Shown: positions 1 to 8,780, counted from the first letter of the stretch. The stretch: 64,000 nucleotides of DNA from Enterococcus_C asini_A (GCF_031928785.1 NZ_JARQAL010000008.1); one strand, 5' to 3'. Numbers and translations: made by a program. The notes: generated from the sequence alone by a model not told the origin.

Positions 1-1
1 T

Positions 2-1030
2 TCTGCCAACGCTTTTACCAGTTTTACTAAAACCAGCTATCTTTTTTCCGCCACGGATCAAATTCGTTTGAACTTAGAAACGTTATTAGATTTTGTGCAA
101 GAACCCTATTTCACCAAGGAAAGTGTGGACAAAGAAAAAGGCATTATCGGTCAAGAAATCGGCATGTATCAAGATGATCCATACTTTTTGCAGTTTTCCG
201 GATTATTAGCTCAAATGTATCCTAACCATCCCTTAGCTGTAGATATCCTCGGCACCGTGGAAACCATTGATAAGATCACTGCAGAAGATTTGTACTTGTG
301 TTACCGCACTTTTTATCAACCGAGCAATATGAAACTCTTGGTGGTGGGAAATATTGATCCTGATGAAGTGATGAGTTGGATTAAAGCCAACCAAGGGAAA
401 AAAGAATTTCCCAAAGCGACACCGATTCAACGAAAGTTTCCCCAAGAAAACTTGTCTCTTGTGAAAGAAGCTAGCCGTAAATTGCCTTTAAGTCGTAGCA
501 AAGGGGCCCTTGGCGTGAAAGGCTTAATCCAAGACTTGCCTAAAGAACCTGGGGAATTATTACGTTTTCGCTATAGTTTGAATTTATTATTCGCTTTACT
601 TTTAGGCAATACTTCTAGCAATTACTTACGTCTTTATGATGAAGGTGTCATCGATGATTCCTTTGGTTTTGAATATGATTTGGATCGAGAATTTAGCTTT
701 GGGGCCTTTTTTGGGGATAGCGACCGACCAGAAGCGATGATACAAGAAATTCAGACCATTCTGTTGAATTTTGCTACCGATTCTGAGGTCAATGAAGCTA
801 ACTTAACCTTATTAAAGAAAAAAATGTTAGGAAAATACTTCCAATCTCTAAATTCTTTGGAATACATTGCCAATCAATTCACTCAAAGCATCTTTGGGGA
901 TTTAACAGTCTTTGACGTGCCGGATGTGATTGATTCCATTACGTTGGCAGATGTTCTAGCTGCAGGTAAGACATTAATCAAAGAAGAAGCTTTTTGTACG
1001 TATTATCTTTATCCAGAGGAGGAAATTTAA
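2..1030 (+). CDS. yfmH: M16-family peptidase-like protein YfmH, 5'-truncated by window edge
   Basis: The frame is open from base 2, so the gene starts outside the window; about 342 C-terminal residues are present. The visible part begins with SANAFTSFTKTSYLFS, a segment typical of M16B (insulinase-like) peptidases just after the zinc-binding HxxEH region, which is therefore off the window. The rest is the second half of the M16 fold. In Bacillus and enterococci this protein sits beside YfmF and the SDR YmfI, and the set is linked to modification of elongation factor P. Its stop overlaps the next start by one base (TAATG), indicating translational coupling. The family assignment is firm; the cellular role is from the literature on relatives. 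Confidence 0.85.
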   Translation, partial: SANAFTSFTKTSYLFSATDQIRLNLETLLDFVQEPYFTKESVDKEKGIIGQEIGMYQDDPYFLQFSGLLAQMYPNHPLAVDILGTVETIDKITAEDLYLCYRTFYQPSNMKLLVVGNIDPDEVMSWIKANQGKKEFPKATPIQRKFPQENLSLVKEASRKLPLSRSKGALGVKGLIQDLPKEPGELLRFRYSLNLLFALLLGNTSSNYLRLYDEGVIDDSFGFEYDLDREFSFGAFFGDSDRPEAMIQEIQTILLNFATDSEVNEANLTLLKKKMLGKYFQSLNSLEYIANQFTQSIFGDLTVFDVPDVIDSITLADVLAAGKTLIKEEAFCTYYLYPEEEI

Positions 1031-1755
1031 TGCCGGCTGCTTTAGTCTTAGGCGCTTCGGGGGACATTGGGGAAGCGGTATGTCGCAGGTTGGCGGCTAG
1101 TGGTTGGTCATTGTATTGCCACTATCATCACAATGAAGAAAAAGTATTAAAATTTGTTAGTGAACTACGGTTATCCTATCCTCACCAAGATTTTTTTATG
1201 GTATGCTTAGATATGCTAGATTATCGGGAAATAGCGCCATTTTTAACGGGTTTATTCCAAGTGGATGGAGTGGTTTTTGCTGCCGGATTTACCAAGTATG
1301 GCTTATTGGCTGAACACAGCCAGCAAGACATGAATAACTTATGGAAAATCCATGTAGAAACGCCCATGCTTTTATTAGCTGCTTTAGAAGACAAATTGCG
1401 CCGTACCGGGTATGGACGAGTAGTTTTTATCGGCTCGGTTTATGGATTAGCCGGTAGCAGTATGGAAACCGTTTATAGTGCCGTAAAAGGTGCTCAGCAA
1501 AGCTTTGTAAAAGCCTATGGGAAAGAAGTGGCCTCCCTGGGCATTACCGTAAATTGTGTGGCGCCTGGGGCAGTGAATACCCAGATGAACCGGCAATTCA
1601 CTGAGGAACAATTACAGGAATTAAGCGCTGAAATCCCCTCAGGTAGACTAGCAGCGACCTCTGAAATCGCAGCAGCAGTCGCTTACCTTTTTTCAAAAGA
1701 AGCCCAGTATACGACGGGCACCACGATACCGGTGACCGGCGGCTGGCTGTATTAA
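1030..1755 (+). CDS. ymfI: SDR-family reductase, EF-P 5-aminopentanone reductase type
   Basis: This 241-residue protein is a FabG-like short-chain dehydrogenase. The start at 1030 is chosen because GAGGAGG lies just upstream, the preceding stop overlaps it, and the protein then opens with MPAALVLGASGDIGEA, the TGxxxGIG-type Rossmann glycine motif. The catalytic Tyr-Lys pair is in VYSAVKGAQQSF, and the C-terminus ends with the usual TGTTIPVTGGW. In B. subtilis, YmfI reduces the 5-aminopentanone group on EF-P to 5-aminopentanol, and the adjacent YfmH and downstream RodZ/PgsA order matches that locus. The exact substrate is inferred from synteny. Confidence 0.85.
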   Translation: MPAALVLGASGDIGEAVCRRLAASGWSLYCHYHHNEEKVLKFVSELRLSYPHQDFFMVCLDMLDYREIAPFLTGLFQVDGVVFAAGFTKYGLLAEHSQQDMNNLWKIHVETPMLLLAALEDKLRRTGYGRVVFIGSVYGLAGSSMETVYSAVKGAQQSFVKAYGKEVASLGITVNCVAPGAVNTQMNRQFTEEQLQELSAEIPSGRLAATSEIAAAVAYLFSKEAQYTTGTTIPVTGGWLY

Positions 1756-1776
1756 TAGACTGGAGAAGATGACCCC

Positions 1777-2676
1777 GTGGCCAACGAAGCAACGACGATC
1801 GGACAAACATTGCGGCAAGCCCGTTTGAATAAAAACTTATCCTTAGACGAACTCCAACAGATTACCAAAATCCAGCGGCGTTATTTAGAAGCTATCGAAG
1901 ACGGTGACTTCGATAGCTTGCCGGGGACTTTTTACGTGCGAGCTTTTGTTAAGCAATATGCTCAAGCTGTAGGCGAAGACGGTGAACGGTTAGTAGCAGT
2001 TTTAGATGGGAAGGCTAGCCTAGAGCCGCCATTACCGCAACGCCCTCAGCCAGAAAGAGTAAAGGGTTCCCGAAAAGCCCTTCATGTGGAAGAAGCGCCA
2101 AAAAATCCTTGGATTCGCCTGTTACCGGTAATCTTTTTCACGTTAATTGCTGTGACGATTATCGGAGTAGTGATTTGGATGACCATCCAAGATCGCAATG
2201 AAGATTCCTTAATTAAAGATCCTGGCTCTTCGGTGACGGTGGAACAGCCCGTAGAAACTAGCACGTCTACTTCTCAAGCGCCAGTTGCCGAAAGTTCTTC
2301 TACCCAAGCAAGCACTACGGAAAGTTCGGAAGAGCAAAAAATGGTGATTACCACTACTAGCAATACTCAGGCAGAAGCCAATATGACTATTACCGATGCT
2401 ACCAATCCCTTGTCATTGGAATTCGAAAGTACTGCTGGGCGTTGTTGGGTAGGTGTGATGGTCAACGGTGGCTACGTGTATCAATACACCTTAGAAACTG
2501 GAGACAAACAAGCTACCACTTTGCCAACGGATACACAAAATGCTACCATTATCCTAGGTGCTAGTGCCAATGTCACCGTTAAAGCTGGAGGACAAGAACT
2601 GGCCTTTACCGATGAAGGCATGGCAGCATTACGCAAAAATATCAATCTGACTATCGGCTATAAAGCCACTCAGTAG
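1777..2676 (+). CDS. rodZ: RodZ/YmfM-like cell-shape protein with HTH and membrane anchor
   Basis: The 299-residue protein starts at a GTG with a GGAG upstream. Residues 1-75 form a helix-turn-helix of the HTH_25 type (GQTLRQARLNKNLSLDEL). A single hydrophobic segment lies near residues 113-135 (PVIFFTLIAVTIIGVVIWM). It is followed by a Ser/Thr-rich linker near residues 150-200 and a C-terminal DUF4115-like beta domain. This is the layout of RodZ, which links MreB to the cell-wall elongation machinery in rods; in cocci the role is less defined. Its place between ymfI and pgsA is conserved in Firmicutes. Confidence 0.85.
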   Translation: MANEATTIGQTLRQARLNKNLSLDELQQITKIQRRYLEAIEDGDFDSLPGTFYVRAFVKQYAQAVGEDGERLVAVLDGKASLEPPLPQRPQPERVKGSRKALHVEEAPKNPWIRLLPVIFFTLIAVTIIGVVIWMTIQDRNEDSLIKDPGSSVTVEQPVETSTSTSQAPVAESSSTQASTTESSEEQKMVITTTSNTQAEANMTITDATNPLSLEFESTAGRCWVGVMVNGGYVYQYTLETGDKQATTLPTDTQNATIILGASANVTVKAGGQELAFTDEGMAALRKNINLTIGYKATQ

Positions 2677-2689
2677 GAAAGAGGACATC

Positions 2690-3268
2690 GTGAATTTACC
2701 AAATAAGTTAACCGTAATTCGAATCTGTATGATTCCCATCTTTATTTTGATTTTAGCCCTACCTTTAGACTGGGGCACGTTGCAAGCCGGCGACATTAGC
2801 CTGCCAATCACTCATTTAGTAGCGGCAATTATCTTTGCTGGGGCTAGTATTACCGACTGGCTCGATGGCAAGATCGCTCGCTCAAGAGGTTTGGTGACCA
2901 ACTTCGGTAAATTCGCCGATCCTTTAGCGGATAAAATGCTGGTGATGACGGCTTTCATTATGTTGGTGGAATTAGGCAAAGCCCCTGCTTGGGTAGTAGC
3001 AATTATCGTCTGTCGGGAATTAGCGGTGACTGGCTTGCGCTTACTCTTAGTAGAGCATGGTGAAGTCATGGCGGCAGCCTGGCCGGGGAAAGTGAAGACC
3101 GCCACTCAAATGGTAGCCATTATCTTATTGTTCATCAACAATATCCCATTTGGTATGGTAGGCTTCCCCTTGGATCAAATCATGCTGTACGCTTGTCTTG
3201 TTTTCACCATTTATTCTGGGGTGGATTACTTTATGAAGAATACAGCCGTGTTTAAAGGATCGATGTAA
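2690..3268 (+). CDS. pgsA: CDP-diacylglycerol--glycerol-3-phosphate 3-phosphatidyltransferase
   Basis: PgsA makes phosphatidylglycerophosphate, the committed step to phosphatidylglycerol, which MprF (encoded further on) later lysylates. The 192-residue product starts at GTG with GAGGA upstream, 13 bases after rodZ. The CDP-alcohol phosphotransferase signature is intact around residues 59-85: DWLDGKIAR, then FGKFADPLADK with the metal-binding aspartates. Several hydrophobic segments fit an integral membrane enzyme. In related genomes cinA and recA follow directly; here a restriction island is inserted after the terminator. Confidence 0.93.
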   Translation: MNLPNKLTVIRICMIPIFILILALPLDWGTLQAGDISLPITHLVAAIIFAGASITDWLDGKIARSRGLVTNFGKFADPLADKMLVMTAFIMLVELGKAPAWVVAIIVCRELAVTGLRLLLVEHGEVMAAAWPGKVKTATQMVAIILLFINNIPFGMVGFPLDQIMLYACLVFTIYSGVDYFMKNTAVFKGSM

Positions 3269-3290
3269 GAACGTAAGAGAAAACTTTGAG

Positions 3291-3333
3291 AACAGCTCTG
3301 GAAGCCTGATAAGGTGGAAGGGGCTGTTTTTTT
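3291..3333 (+). terminator. Probable terminator after pgsA
   Basis: AACAGCTC pairs (with one wobble) with GGGCTGTT across a 21-base loop and is followed by seven T residues. It closes the yfmH-pgsA transcription unit. Confidence 0.6.
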
Positions 3334-3349
3334 GAGGGAGAATAATAAA

Positions 3350-3381
3350 AACAAACAGTATCGTAAATGATCCTGTTTGTT
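3350..3381 (-). terminator. Terminator of the Z1/PLD restriction operon
   Basis: Perfect 9-bp arms AACAAACAG and CTGTTTGTT; read on the minus strand the hairpin is followed by a T-rich run. It ends transcription coming from the two minus-strand restriction genes. Confidence 0.65.
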
Positions 3382-3409
3382 CAATGAAAAGAAATAAGTA
3401 TAAAAGTGA

Positions 3410-5260
3410 TTAATTAATTAGATAAAAATCTTTTGTTTTCGGAAGTTTAATATTGGGAACCCATAAAGGATGTCCGTCCCATCCCTTCTCTTTTTGTCCT
3501 AATACACAATATAGAGTAAGTACAAATTCATTTTCATAGCTATTTGTTTGTGACCAATCATTTGGGGAAAGTAGAGCCCGAGTTTCTCGAGTAATGTCCC
3601 GATTTCGTCTTACAAGAATTTTCCCCTGAGCTAAGGGATTAATACTAATCACAGAACGGATTATGTCCATGTATCCTTTCAGATTGAAGGATTCTTCAGC
3701 GTCAAAGTGACTGAGAATTTTTAACATAAAATTCAAATTGATTGAAAGAGGGCCATCTTTGTCGGTAAATCTTTCTAATATACTAGAAAGATCATCAAAT
3801 GTTTTATTTTCTGGGTTAACTGGGAAGTGATTAGATCCACCAGCTTTAATATCCAAGAGAGATCTGTTTAAAACATTTTTTCTTGTAGGTGATAGATTAT
3901 CTGGATAACCTATTTGAATAGAATCCCCCTTTTTAGCTTGCTCAATAATGGAATTATTAGTTTCATTGATGCTAGTAAATAATTGATAAAGTTCTCTACT
4001 GCAATATACACTGATTAGGCCTGGATCACGATCATATCCAAACATTCTACTATGTTGCCACATGGTATCAGCCTGTGGATTTTTACTACTACGTGTGTAG
4101 TAGAAAGTATTTAATTGCTTAAAAGTTACTCCCCTTCCTAAACTAGTCCCTCCAATGATGAAGTTGCAACCTATTTCATAGCTTTCACCGCTATCAGCAC
4201 TTATTCCGTTTAGTGTCACCATATTGTAATCTCTAGTTTCTAGCATAGAAAGAACCTTCGTATATACTTCTTTGAAAGATGCTTTTTCAAATTTAGTAGG
4301 CGTTAGTGAATCATAGATTTTTAGAATATATTTTTGAAAATTGTCGTCATTATGATGAAATGTCCACCATGTTAAAGCTTGTTCAAGCTCTTCCTTCGCT
4401 CTAGTATGAGCATTGGTGCGGATTCCAGGATGAACGATACAATTAGAGACACGAGCACCATTTAGCATAACTTGTGCAGTTACCACTAAATGACGTAAGG
4501 TAACTTCCTTTGCAACCTCAGAAGCTTGGATATCATCAACAAAGTGAACAAAAGGAGGGATCTTATTTGATGAGGGAAAGAAAAAATCGCCACCTAAATA
4601 GCTTTCTCCTGGTTCAAAGTAATAGATAAAGTTTGGTCGTTCTGTTGCATTGGAAGATTGAAGAAGTAGTGCTTGCGGTGTTCCAGTAACCTGCAGAAAG
4701 ATGCTACTTTGTGCATTTTTCCGAATTTCATTTAAGTATTTATTGATTGATGAAACTTTATTTAAATTTATAGTAGTGTTCAGTGATGCTGCATCGGCTT
4801 CATCATCAATAATAAATAGGGGGTTTCCTAGTAGAACTTGAGAATGCTTGAGAATACTAGTCCACTGGTTAAGAATATTGACATTTTTCTTTAGAACAAC
4901 TATCGCCGGATTTGAGCCACGTTGTAAAAATTTCTGTTCCTGATTCTCTCCACATACTACAAAGTCGGGTAGATCATTCTCTGCTCTAGCAAGTGTTTGT
5001 TCTTGTAATAAGATATTGTCTGTTGTCAATAGTAAGAAGAAGGGAAACCCTCGGTCTACTGCCTCACATGCAATTCCGAAAACTTGTCCTGTTTTCCCGG
5101 ACTGTATGTTTCCGAGTAAGAGTCCAGTAATACTTGAACGATAGTCGAAATTAGAAATATATTTTTGTCCAATTTCAGTGGCTGTTTTAGTGATAGATGT
5201 AGCTAATTCAGGTTGGCCTTTATCTTTTATTCGTTGTACATATTTTTTGAGTTCTTTCAT
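3410..5260 (-). CDS. Z1-domain SF2-like ATPase of a restriction system
   Basis: The 616-residue protein carries a P-loop GNIQSGKT at residues 50-57 and a DEAD Walker B motif at 153-156 (IIDDEADAAS), followed by a VTGTPQA motif III-like segment, so it is a helicase-type ATPase. The C-terminal half (GGTSLGRGVTF, QHSRMFGYDR) matches Z1-domain proteins, which occur in restriction-modification gene clusters beside C5 methylases and nucleases. It lies 6 bases downstream of the PLD nuclease gene, in one minus-strand operon. By analogy it would translocate on DNA or remodel it for the nuclease. The gene is distinctly A+T-rich compared with pgsA and cinA, which suggests transfer. Confidence 0.8.
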   Translation of the reverse strand: MKELKKYVQRIKDKGQPELATSITKTATEIGQKYISNFDYRSSITGLLLGNIQSGKTGQVFGIACEAVDRGFPFFLLLTTDNILLQEQTLARAENDLPDFVVCGENQEQKFLQRGSNPAIVVLKKNVNILNQWTSILKHSQVLLGNPLFIIDDEADAASLNTTINLNKVSSINKYLNEIRKNAQSSIFLQVTGTPQALLLQSSNATERPNFIYYFEPGESYLGGDFFFPSSNKIPPFVHFVDDIQASEVAKEVTLRHLVVTAQVMLNGARVSNCIVHPGIRTNAHTRAKEELEQALTWWTFHHNDDNFQKYILKIYDSLTPTKFEKASFKEVYTKVLSMLETRDYNMVTLNGISADSGESYEIGCNFIIGGTSLGRGVTFKQLNTFYYTRSSKNPQADTMWQHSRMFGYDRDPGLISVYCSRELYQLFTSINETNNSIIEQAKKGDSIQIGYPDNLSPTRKNVLNRSLLDIKAGGSNHFPVNPENKTFDDLSSILERFTDKDGPLSINLNFMLKILSHFDAEESFNLKGYMDIIRSVISINPLAQGKILVRRNRDITRETRALLSPNDWSQTNSYENEFVLTLYCVLGQKEKGWDGHPLWVPNIKLPKTKDFYLIN

Positions 5261-5266
5261 TAATTA

Positions 5267-6469
5267 TTACTCTCCAGTTTCATCATTTGTGAAGTTAAGG
5301 ATCCAAACATCTAATGGTTCTTCAACCCAATTTTTTTTATCTAAACGTCCTTTGGAGTTTCGTTTATATACTCGTCCTAATTCACGACGTGTAGTTTTAG
5401 TTAGTATCATGGTTTTCATTTGAGCTCTCGCTAACATCTCGAGCGTCACAACACCATCTCGGTTCTTGTCATCAGTAATGTTGTCAAAAGGAACTAAAAG
5501 TCCTGCAGAAACAAGACGCCCTTTTATCCATCGACCAAAAATTCGATCGCTTCCATAAGCAGAAAATTGTTTTTTATTGGCTCCACTAGTATGAGCTTCA
5601 AACATATAACCATCGTCAGTTACGATGAAGAAAGGCTTTTCCTTGGGATATTCTGAATGGTCAGTTATTTTTTTTGATACAGTAATCTGTGTTTCGTACC
5701 AATTTCTAAGATCGTAACCTCCGTTACTATTTTTTCTCCCATTCCCATAGCTGACATTTATATTTGATTTTGCATAATCACTTTGCTCATCGCTAAATCG
5801 ATTAGCATATCGTGGGGCTTTAATTGGTATGTGAAACTCAATAGTCGTTTTCGCTGATTCATAAGACTCACTTGTACTAGGAGTTAATTCAATCACATTT
5901 TCAATACCGCTAAGAGCTTCAATTTTTTCGTGAATAATTGAAAAACTATCAATCTTGTCAGCAGAAATACAGCAACGATCTTTTACCGATTTAAGGTGCT
6001 CGACGATTTGCTCATTATTAGCTATATTATTGCTTTCAAAAGCAAACTCGTATTGTCTTGTAGTTACTCCTTTCGGAGCCAATACAGATAGGTTAGCAGA
6101 TCCATGGATAACTACTTTAGGTATTGAATTTTTTAAGAAAACATACAGTTTAGCATGATAATTCATATTGTTTACAAGAAAAATTTCTCCCAGTTTCTCC
6201 TTTTTCCAACCGAGGTGAATATTTTTCAATTCATTGTAAATACTCTCGGGTAGTCCACTTACGGAGTACATACCAACAATTAGAGTTACTTTTTTTATAT
6301 TAAATTGACGAATTAGAGAATTTAATTCACGAAGGCTATCTGTACTGACATAGCCGACGGCAATTATCAATTCATTTGATTGAGACATGTTTTTTTTTAT
6401 AGCATCCAAAATTGTTAATTCGTTGCTATCCAACGAAAGTGGAGCAATGTTTGAAAATAAATTTTCCAT
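5267..6469 (-). CDS. Phospholipase D-like restriction endonuclease, NgoFVII type
   Basis: This 400-residue protein has a PLD-type active site: H105-x-K107 in YHAKLYVF and GSANLS at 123-128, the single HxK...GSxN set found in NgoFVII- and BfiI-like metal-independent restriction enzymes that work as dimers. Residues ~200-340 form a separate domain with the pattern DDGYMFEAHTSG and FGRWIKGRL, as in the C-terminal DNA-recognition part of NgoFVII relatives. It is divergent from the methyltransferase and upstream of the Z1 ATPase. The recognition site cannot be read from the sequence. Confidence 0.8.
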   Translation of the reverse strand: MENLFSNIAPLSLDSNELTILDAIKKNMSQSNELIIAVGYVSTDSLRELNSLIRQFNIKKVTLIVGMYSVSGLPESIYNELKNIHLGWKKEKLGEIFLVNNMNYHAKLYVFLKNSIPKVVIHGSANLSVLAPKGVTTRQYEFAFESNNIANNEQIVEHLKSVKDRCCISADKIDSFSIIHEKIEALSGIENVIELTPSTSESYESAKTTIEFHIPIKAPRYANRFSDEQSDYAKSNINVSYGNGRKNSNGGYDLRNWYETQITVSKKITDHSEYPKEKPFFIVTDDGYMFEAHTSGANKKQFSAYGSDRIFGRWIKGRLVSAGLLVPFDNITDDKNRDGVVTLEMLARAQMKTMILTKTTRRELGRVYKRNSKGRLDKKNWVEEPLDVWILNFTNDETGE

Positions 6470-6667
6470 AATATCCCTCGCTTGATACGTTTGTTTACTT
6501 TAAGAATACCTCATATTTTTAAATAATTAAAATGCTTTAAAAATGTAACTATTAAATTTTACGACTCCGAAAAGATGCCTTGAATATTTAGTATTATTTG
6601 ATGAGTTTTAGTGGTCTGTAAATTTTTGTTTTTCAGGCATATTCGATTATAACGGAAGTACACGTGA

Positions 6668-6695
6668 TTGACTTATTGGCAACATATGCTAAAAT
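6668..6695 (+). promoter_or_regulatory. Promoter of the C5 methyltransferase gene
   Basis: TTGACT at 6668-6673 and TAAAAT at 6690-6695 with a 16-bp spacer. The octamer CATATGCT occurs twice as a direct repeat (6683-6690 overlapping the -10 region, and 6708-6715), which may be an additional operator. Confidence 0.6.
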
Positions 6696-6717
6696 CAAAA
6701 CACAGGAGCATATGCTA

Positions 6718-6729
6718 GAACGTATGTTC
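6718..6729 (+). promoter_or_regulatory. LexA (SOS) box upstream of the methyltransferase
   Basis: GAACGTATGTTC fits the Gram-positive LexA/DinR consensus GAACRNRYGTTC at every defined position. It lies about 16-28 bp downstream of the predicted transcription start and 20 bp before the ATG, so bound LexA would block the transcript. Confidence 0.6.
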
Positions 6730-6748
6730 CTGAATGGAGGAAAAAATT

Positions 6749-7891
6749 ATGATTTTTCGAACAGCGGAATTATTTGCTGGACCGGGTGGCGGAGCATATG
6801 CTGCTAAAACAACCAAATTTGTTGATGATCAGGGAGAGCGTTGGGGATTTTCTCACGCATGGGCGAATGAATATGACAAAGATACAGTTGAAACATATAA
6901 ACTGAATATTTTAGAAAACCCAGAAGCAGATACAGTGTATTGCCAAGATGTTAGAACTTTTAATCTTACTAACCATAAGCTTTTGTCGGATATTGATGCT
7001 CTTATTTTTGGATTTCCTTGCAATGACTATTCTGTTGTAGGAGAACAGAAGGGGCTTGGTGGAAGTTATGGGCCGCTATACTCTTATGGAGTAAAAGTAT
7101 TACGAGAATTTAAGCCTAAAGTATTTGTTGCAGAAAATGTTGGGGGGCTATCATCGGCAAACGAAGGGGATGCGTTTATCCAGATTATCAAAGAGTTACA
7201 AGAAGCAGGTTATGTGGTTACCCCCAATTTTTATAAATTTGAAAAATATGGAGTTCCCCAAGCTAGACACAGAATTATAATAGTTGGAATTAGACAGGAC
7301 TTAGCAGACAAAGGATTCAAGTTTAAGGTTCCTGCCCCAACCACGCCGAATCCAGATCAATATATAACTTCTTACCAAGCATTGACTGATCCTCCGATTG
7401 AAGAAGGAGTGCCAAATAATGAATTGACAAAGCATAATTTGCGCACGATTGAGATGTTATCTTATATTCCTGAAGGCGGAAATGCTTGGAATGAAGCCAT
7501 TCCGGAGCGATTAAGGCTTAATGTGAAAGGTGCTAAATTAAGCAACATATATAAAAGGTTAAATCGGAATACTCCTTCTTACACGGTAACGGGTTCTGGT
7601 GGTGGAGGAACCCACATGTATCATTGGAGTGAAAATCGTGCGTTGACTAATCGAGAAAGAGCCCGGTTACAGACTTTTCCTGATAACTATATATTCATTG
7701 GAGGGAAAGAAAGTGTTCGCCGACAAATTGGTATGGCAATTCCACCAGAAGGTTTGCGGCATATTTTGCTGGCAATTTTGAAAACTTTTTCAAAAATTGA
7801 GTATGACTATGTAGAGGCTACACCTAAGTTGCAGTCAGATGTGTTATTTCACGAGAGTGGAGATGTGGTTGCATCATTAGTAAAAATATAA
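6749..7891 (+). CDS. DNA (cytosine-5-)-methyltransferase
   Basis: The 380-residue enzyme shows the ordered C5-methylase motifs: I (AELFAGPGGGAYAAK, SAM binding), IV with catalytic Cys91 (GFPCNDYS), VI (AENVGGL), VIII (QARHRII) and X (GMAIPPEGLRHI). The ATG at 6749 is preferred over the one at 6734 because GGAGG sits at 6736-6740 with proper spacing. It should protect the host site cut by the divergently encoded PLD nuclease. A LexA box lies directly upstream. Target specificity is set by the region between motifs VIII and IX and cannot be deduced. Confidence 0.9.
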   Translation: MIFRTAELFAGPGGGAYAAKTTKFVDDQGERWGFSHAWANEYDKDTVETYKLNILENPEADTVYCQDVRTFNLTNHKLLSDIDALIFGFPCNDYSVVGEQKGLGGSYGPLYSYGVKVLREFKPKVFVAENVGGLSSANEGDAFIQIIKELQEAGYVVTPNFYKFEKYGVPQARHRIIIVGIRQDLADKGFKFKVPAPTTPNPDQYITSYQALTDPPIEEGVPNNELTKHNLRTIEMLSYIPEGGNAWNEAIPERLRLNVKGAKLSNIYKRLNRNTPSYTVTGSGGGGTHMYHWSENRALTNRERARLQTFPDNYIFIGGKESVRRQIGMAIPPEGLRHILLAILKTFSKIEYDYVEATPKLQSDVLFHESGDVVASLVKI

Positions 7892-8310
7892 TGAAGAATT
7901 TGGGGGATGGAGTTATGCCGAATGCAGGAGATTATTATGAAATTGAGCTTAAGAATACACATCTTAATTGGGGAACGTACAGAAAGACCGCTTCGAGAGA
8001 ACGAATTACCGGAGAACATTTTATTCCTGTGCCTAGAGCAGAATCTAAACGTTTAGGGATATACAATAAGATAAAAGGGACAGGTGTTGGAAACAATGAG
8101 TTTTATGCTCGTTCGGCAGATGGATATTATTCAGGCATGGTAAAAATTAGTGGAAATAATGAACAAGGAGATTCTCATGGAAAGAACATTGCTGAATCAG
8201 GAAATTTAAAAGGATTTCACGATTGGTTCGTTGCCATGAATATGAAAGTAGGCACTAGAATTCGAGTAGAATGGATTTCTTCCACAGAAATTTTGTTTAC
8301 AGTTTTGTAA
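7891..8310 (+). CDS. Small unknown protein of the restriction island
   Basis: The frame starts with an ATG overlapping the methyltransferase stop; a second in-frame ATG at 7915 with GGAG close upstream is an alternative start (131 residues). The family is not recognised with certainty. The segment DGYYSGMVKISGNN followed by GFHDWF resembles the DGYMFEAHTSGANK...FGRWIK pattern in the C-terminal domain of the neighbouring PLD nuclease, so it may be a stand-alone DNA-recognition or nuclease-associated domain. The coupling to the methylase implies a role in the same system. Confidence 0.65.
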   Translation: MKNLGDGVMPNAGDYYEIELKNTHLNWGTYRKTASRERITGEHFIPVPRAESKRLGIYNKIKGTGVGNNEFYARSADGYYSGMVKISGNNEQGDSHGKNIAESGNLKGFHDWFVAMNMKVGTRIRVEWISSTEILFTVL

Positions 8311-8373
8311 TTGCACAGGATGAAGATTAAAAATAGTGGGCCCAGCTTTACTTTCTGATTTCTAATACCCATC

Positions 8374-8425
8374 AAAAGACCACAGGAAACTACAAATCGA
8401 CTTGTAGCTCCCTGTGGTCTTTTTC
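8374..8425 (+). terminator. Strong hairpin terminator, possibly bidirectional
   Basis: AAAAGACCACAGG pairs with CCTGTGGTCTTTT, with a second inner stem (CTACAA / TTGTAG). T runs on one side and A runs on the other make it usable in both directions. Confidence 0.8.
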
Positions 8426-8426
8426 A

Positions 8427-8780
8427 TTAGCTACCCAAGTCTGCCACAATGATTTGGAATTTCTTTTCTTTCAGCAGTTCAGATTTTAAATCATCTTCCG
8501 TGAGGGGATTAATAGAGCCGATAATGCCAATGTCAATTTGCCCTAAACGAATTTGCCGGAGTAGGTTCTCAGAGCCATCGCGAATGATTTTTAAATGTTG
8601 CAGAATATCTTGGTCTAGTAATTGTTTCGACAACTTCGGAAAATAGTAATTGCCGATGATTGGCGGCAGGCCAAAGGGAATCTGCTCGGTATTGAAACCA
8701 TTTTCATAGTATGTAAGAAGACACCGCGGTATTTCTACTGTGGTGTCTTTGATGTATGGTTGGGAGTATTTCACAAACAT
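8427..8780 (-). pseudogene. LysR-type regulator remnant (effector-domain fragment)
   Basis: A 117-codon frame whose middle, IPFGLPPIIGNYYFPKLSK...LLRQIRLGQIDIGIIGSINPLTEDDL, reads as the first subdomain of a LysR substrate-binding domain (MleR-like). The N-terminal helix-turn-helix and the second effector subdomain are missing and a stop follows directly, so it cannot be a working regulator. It sits at the cinA edge of the restriction island and is best seen as debris from an earlier insertion or deletion. Confidence 0.6.
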
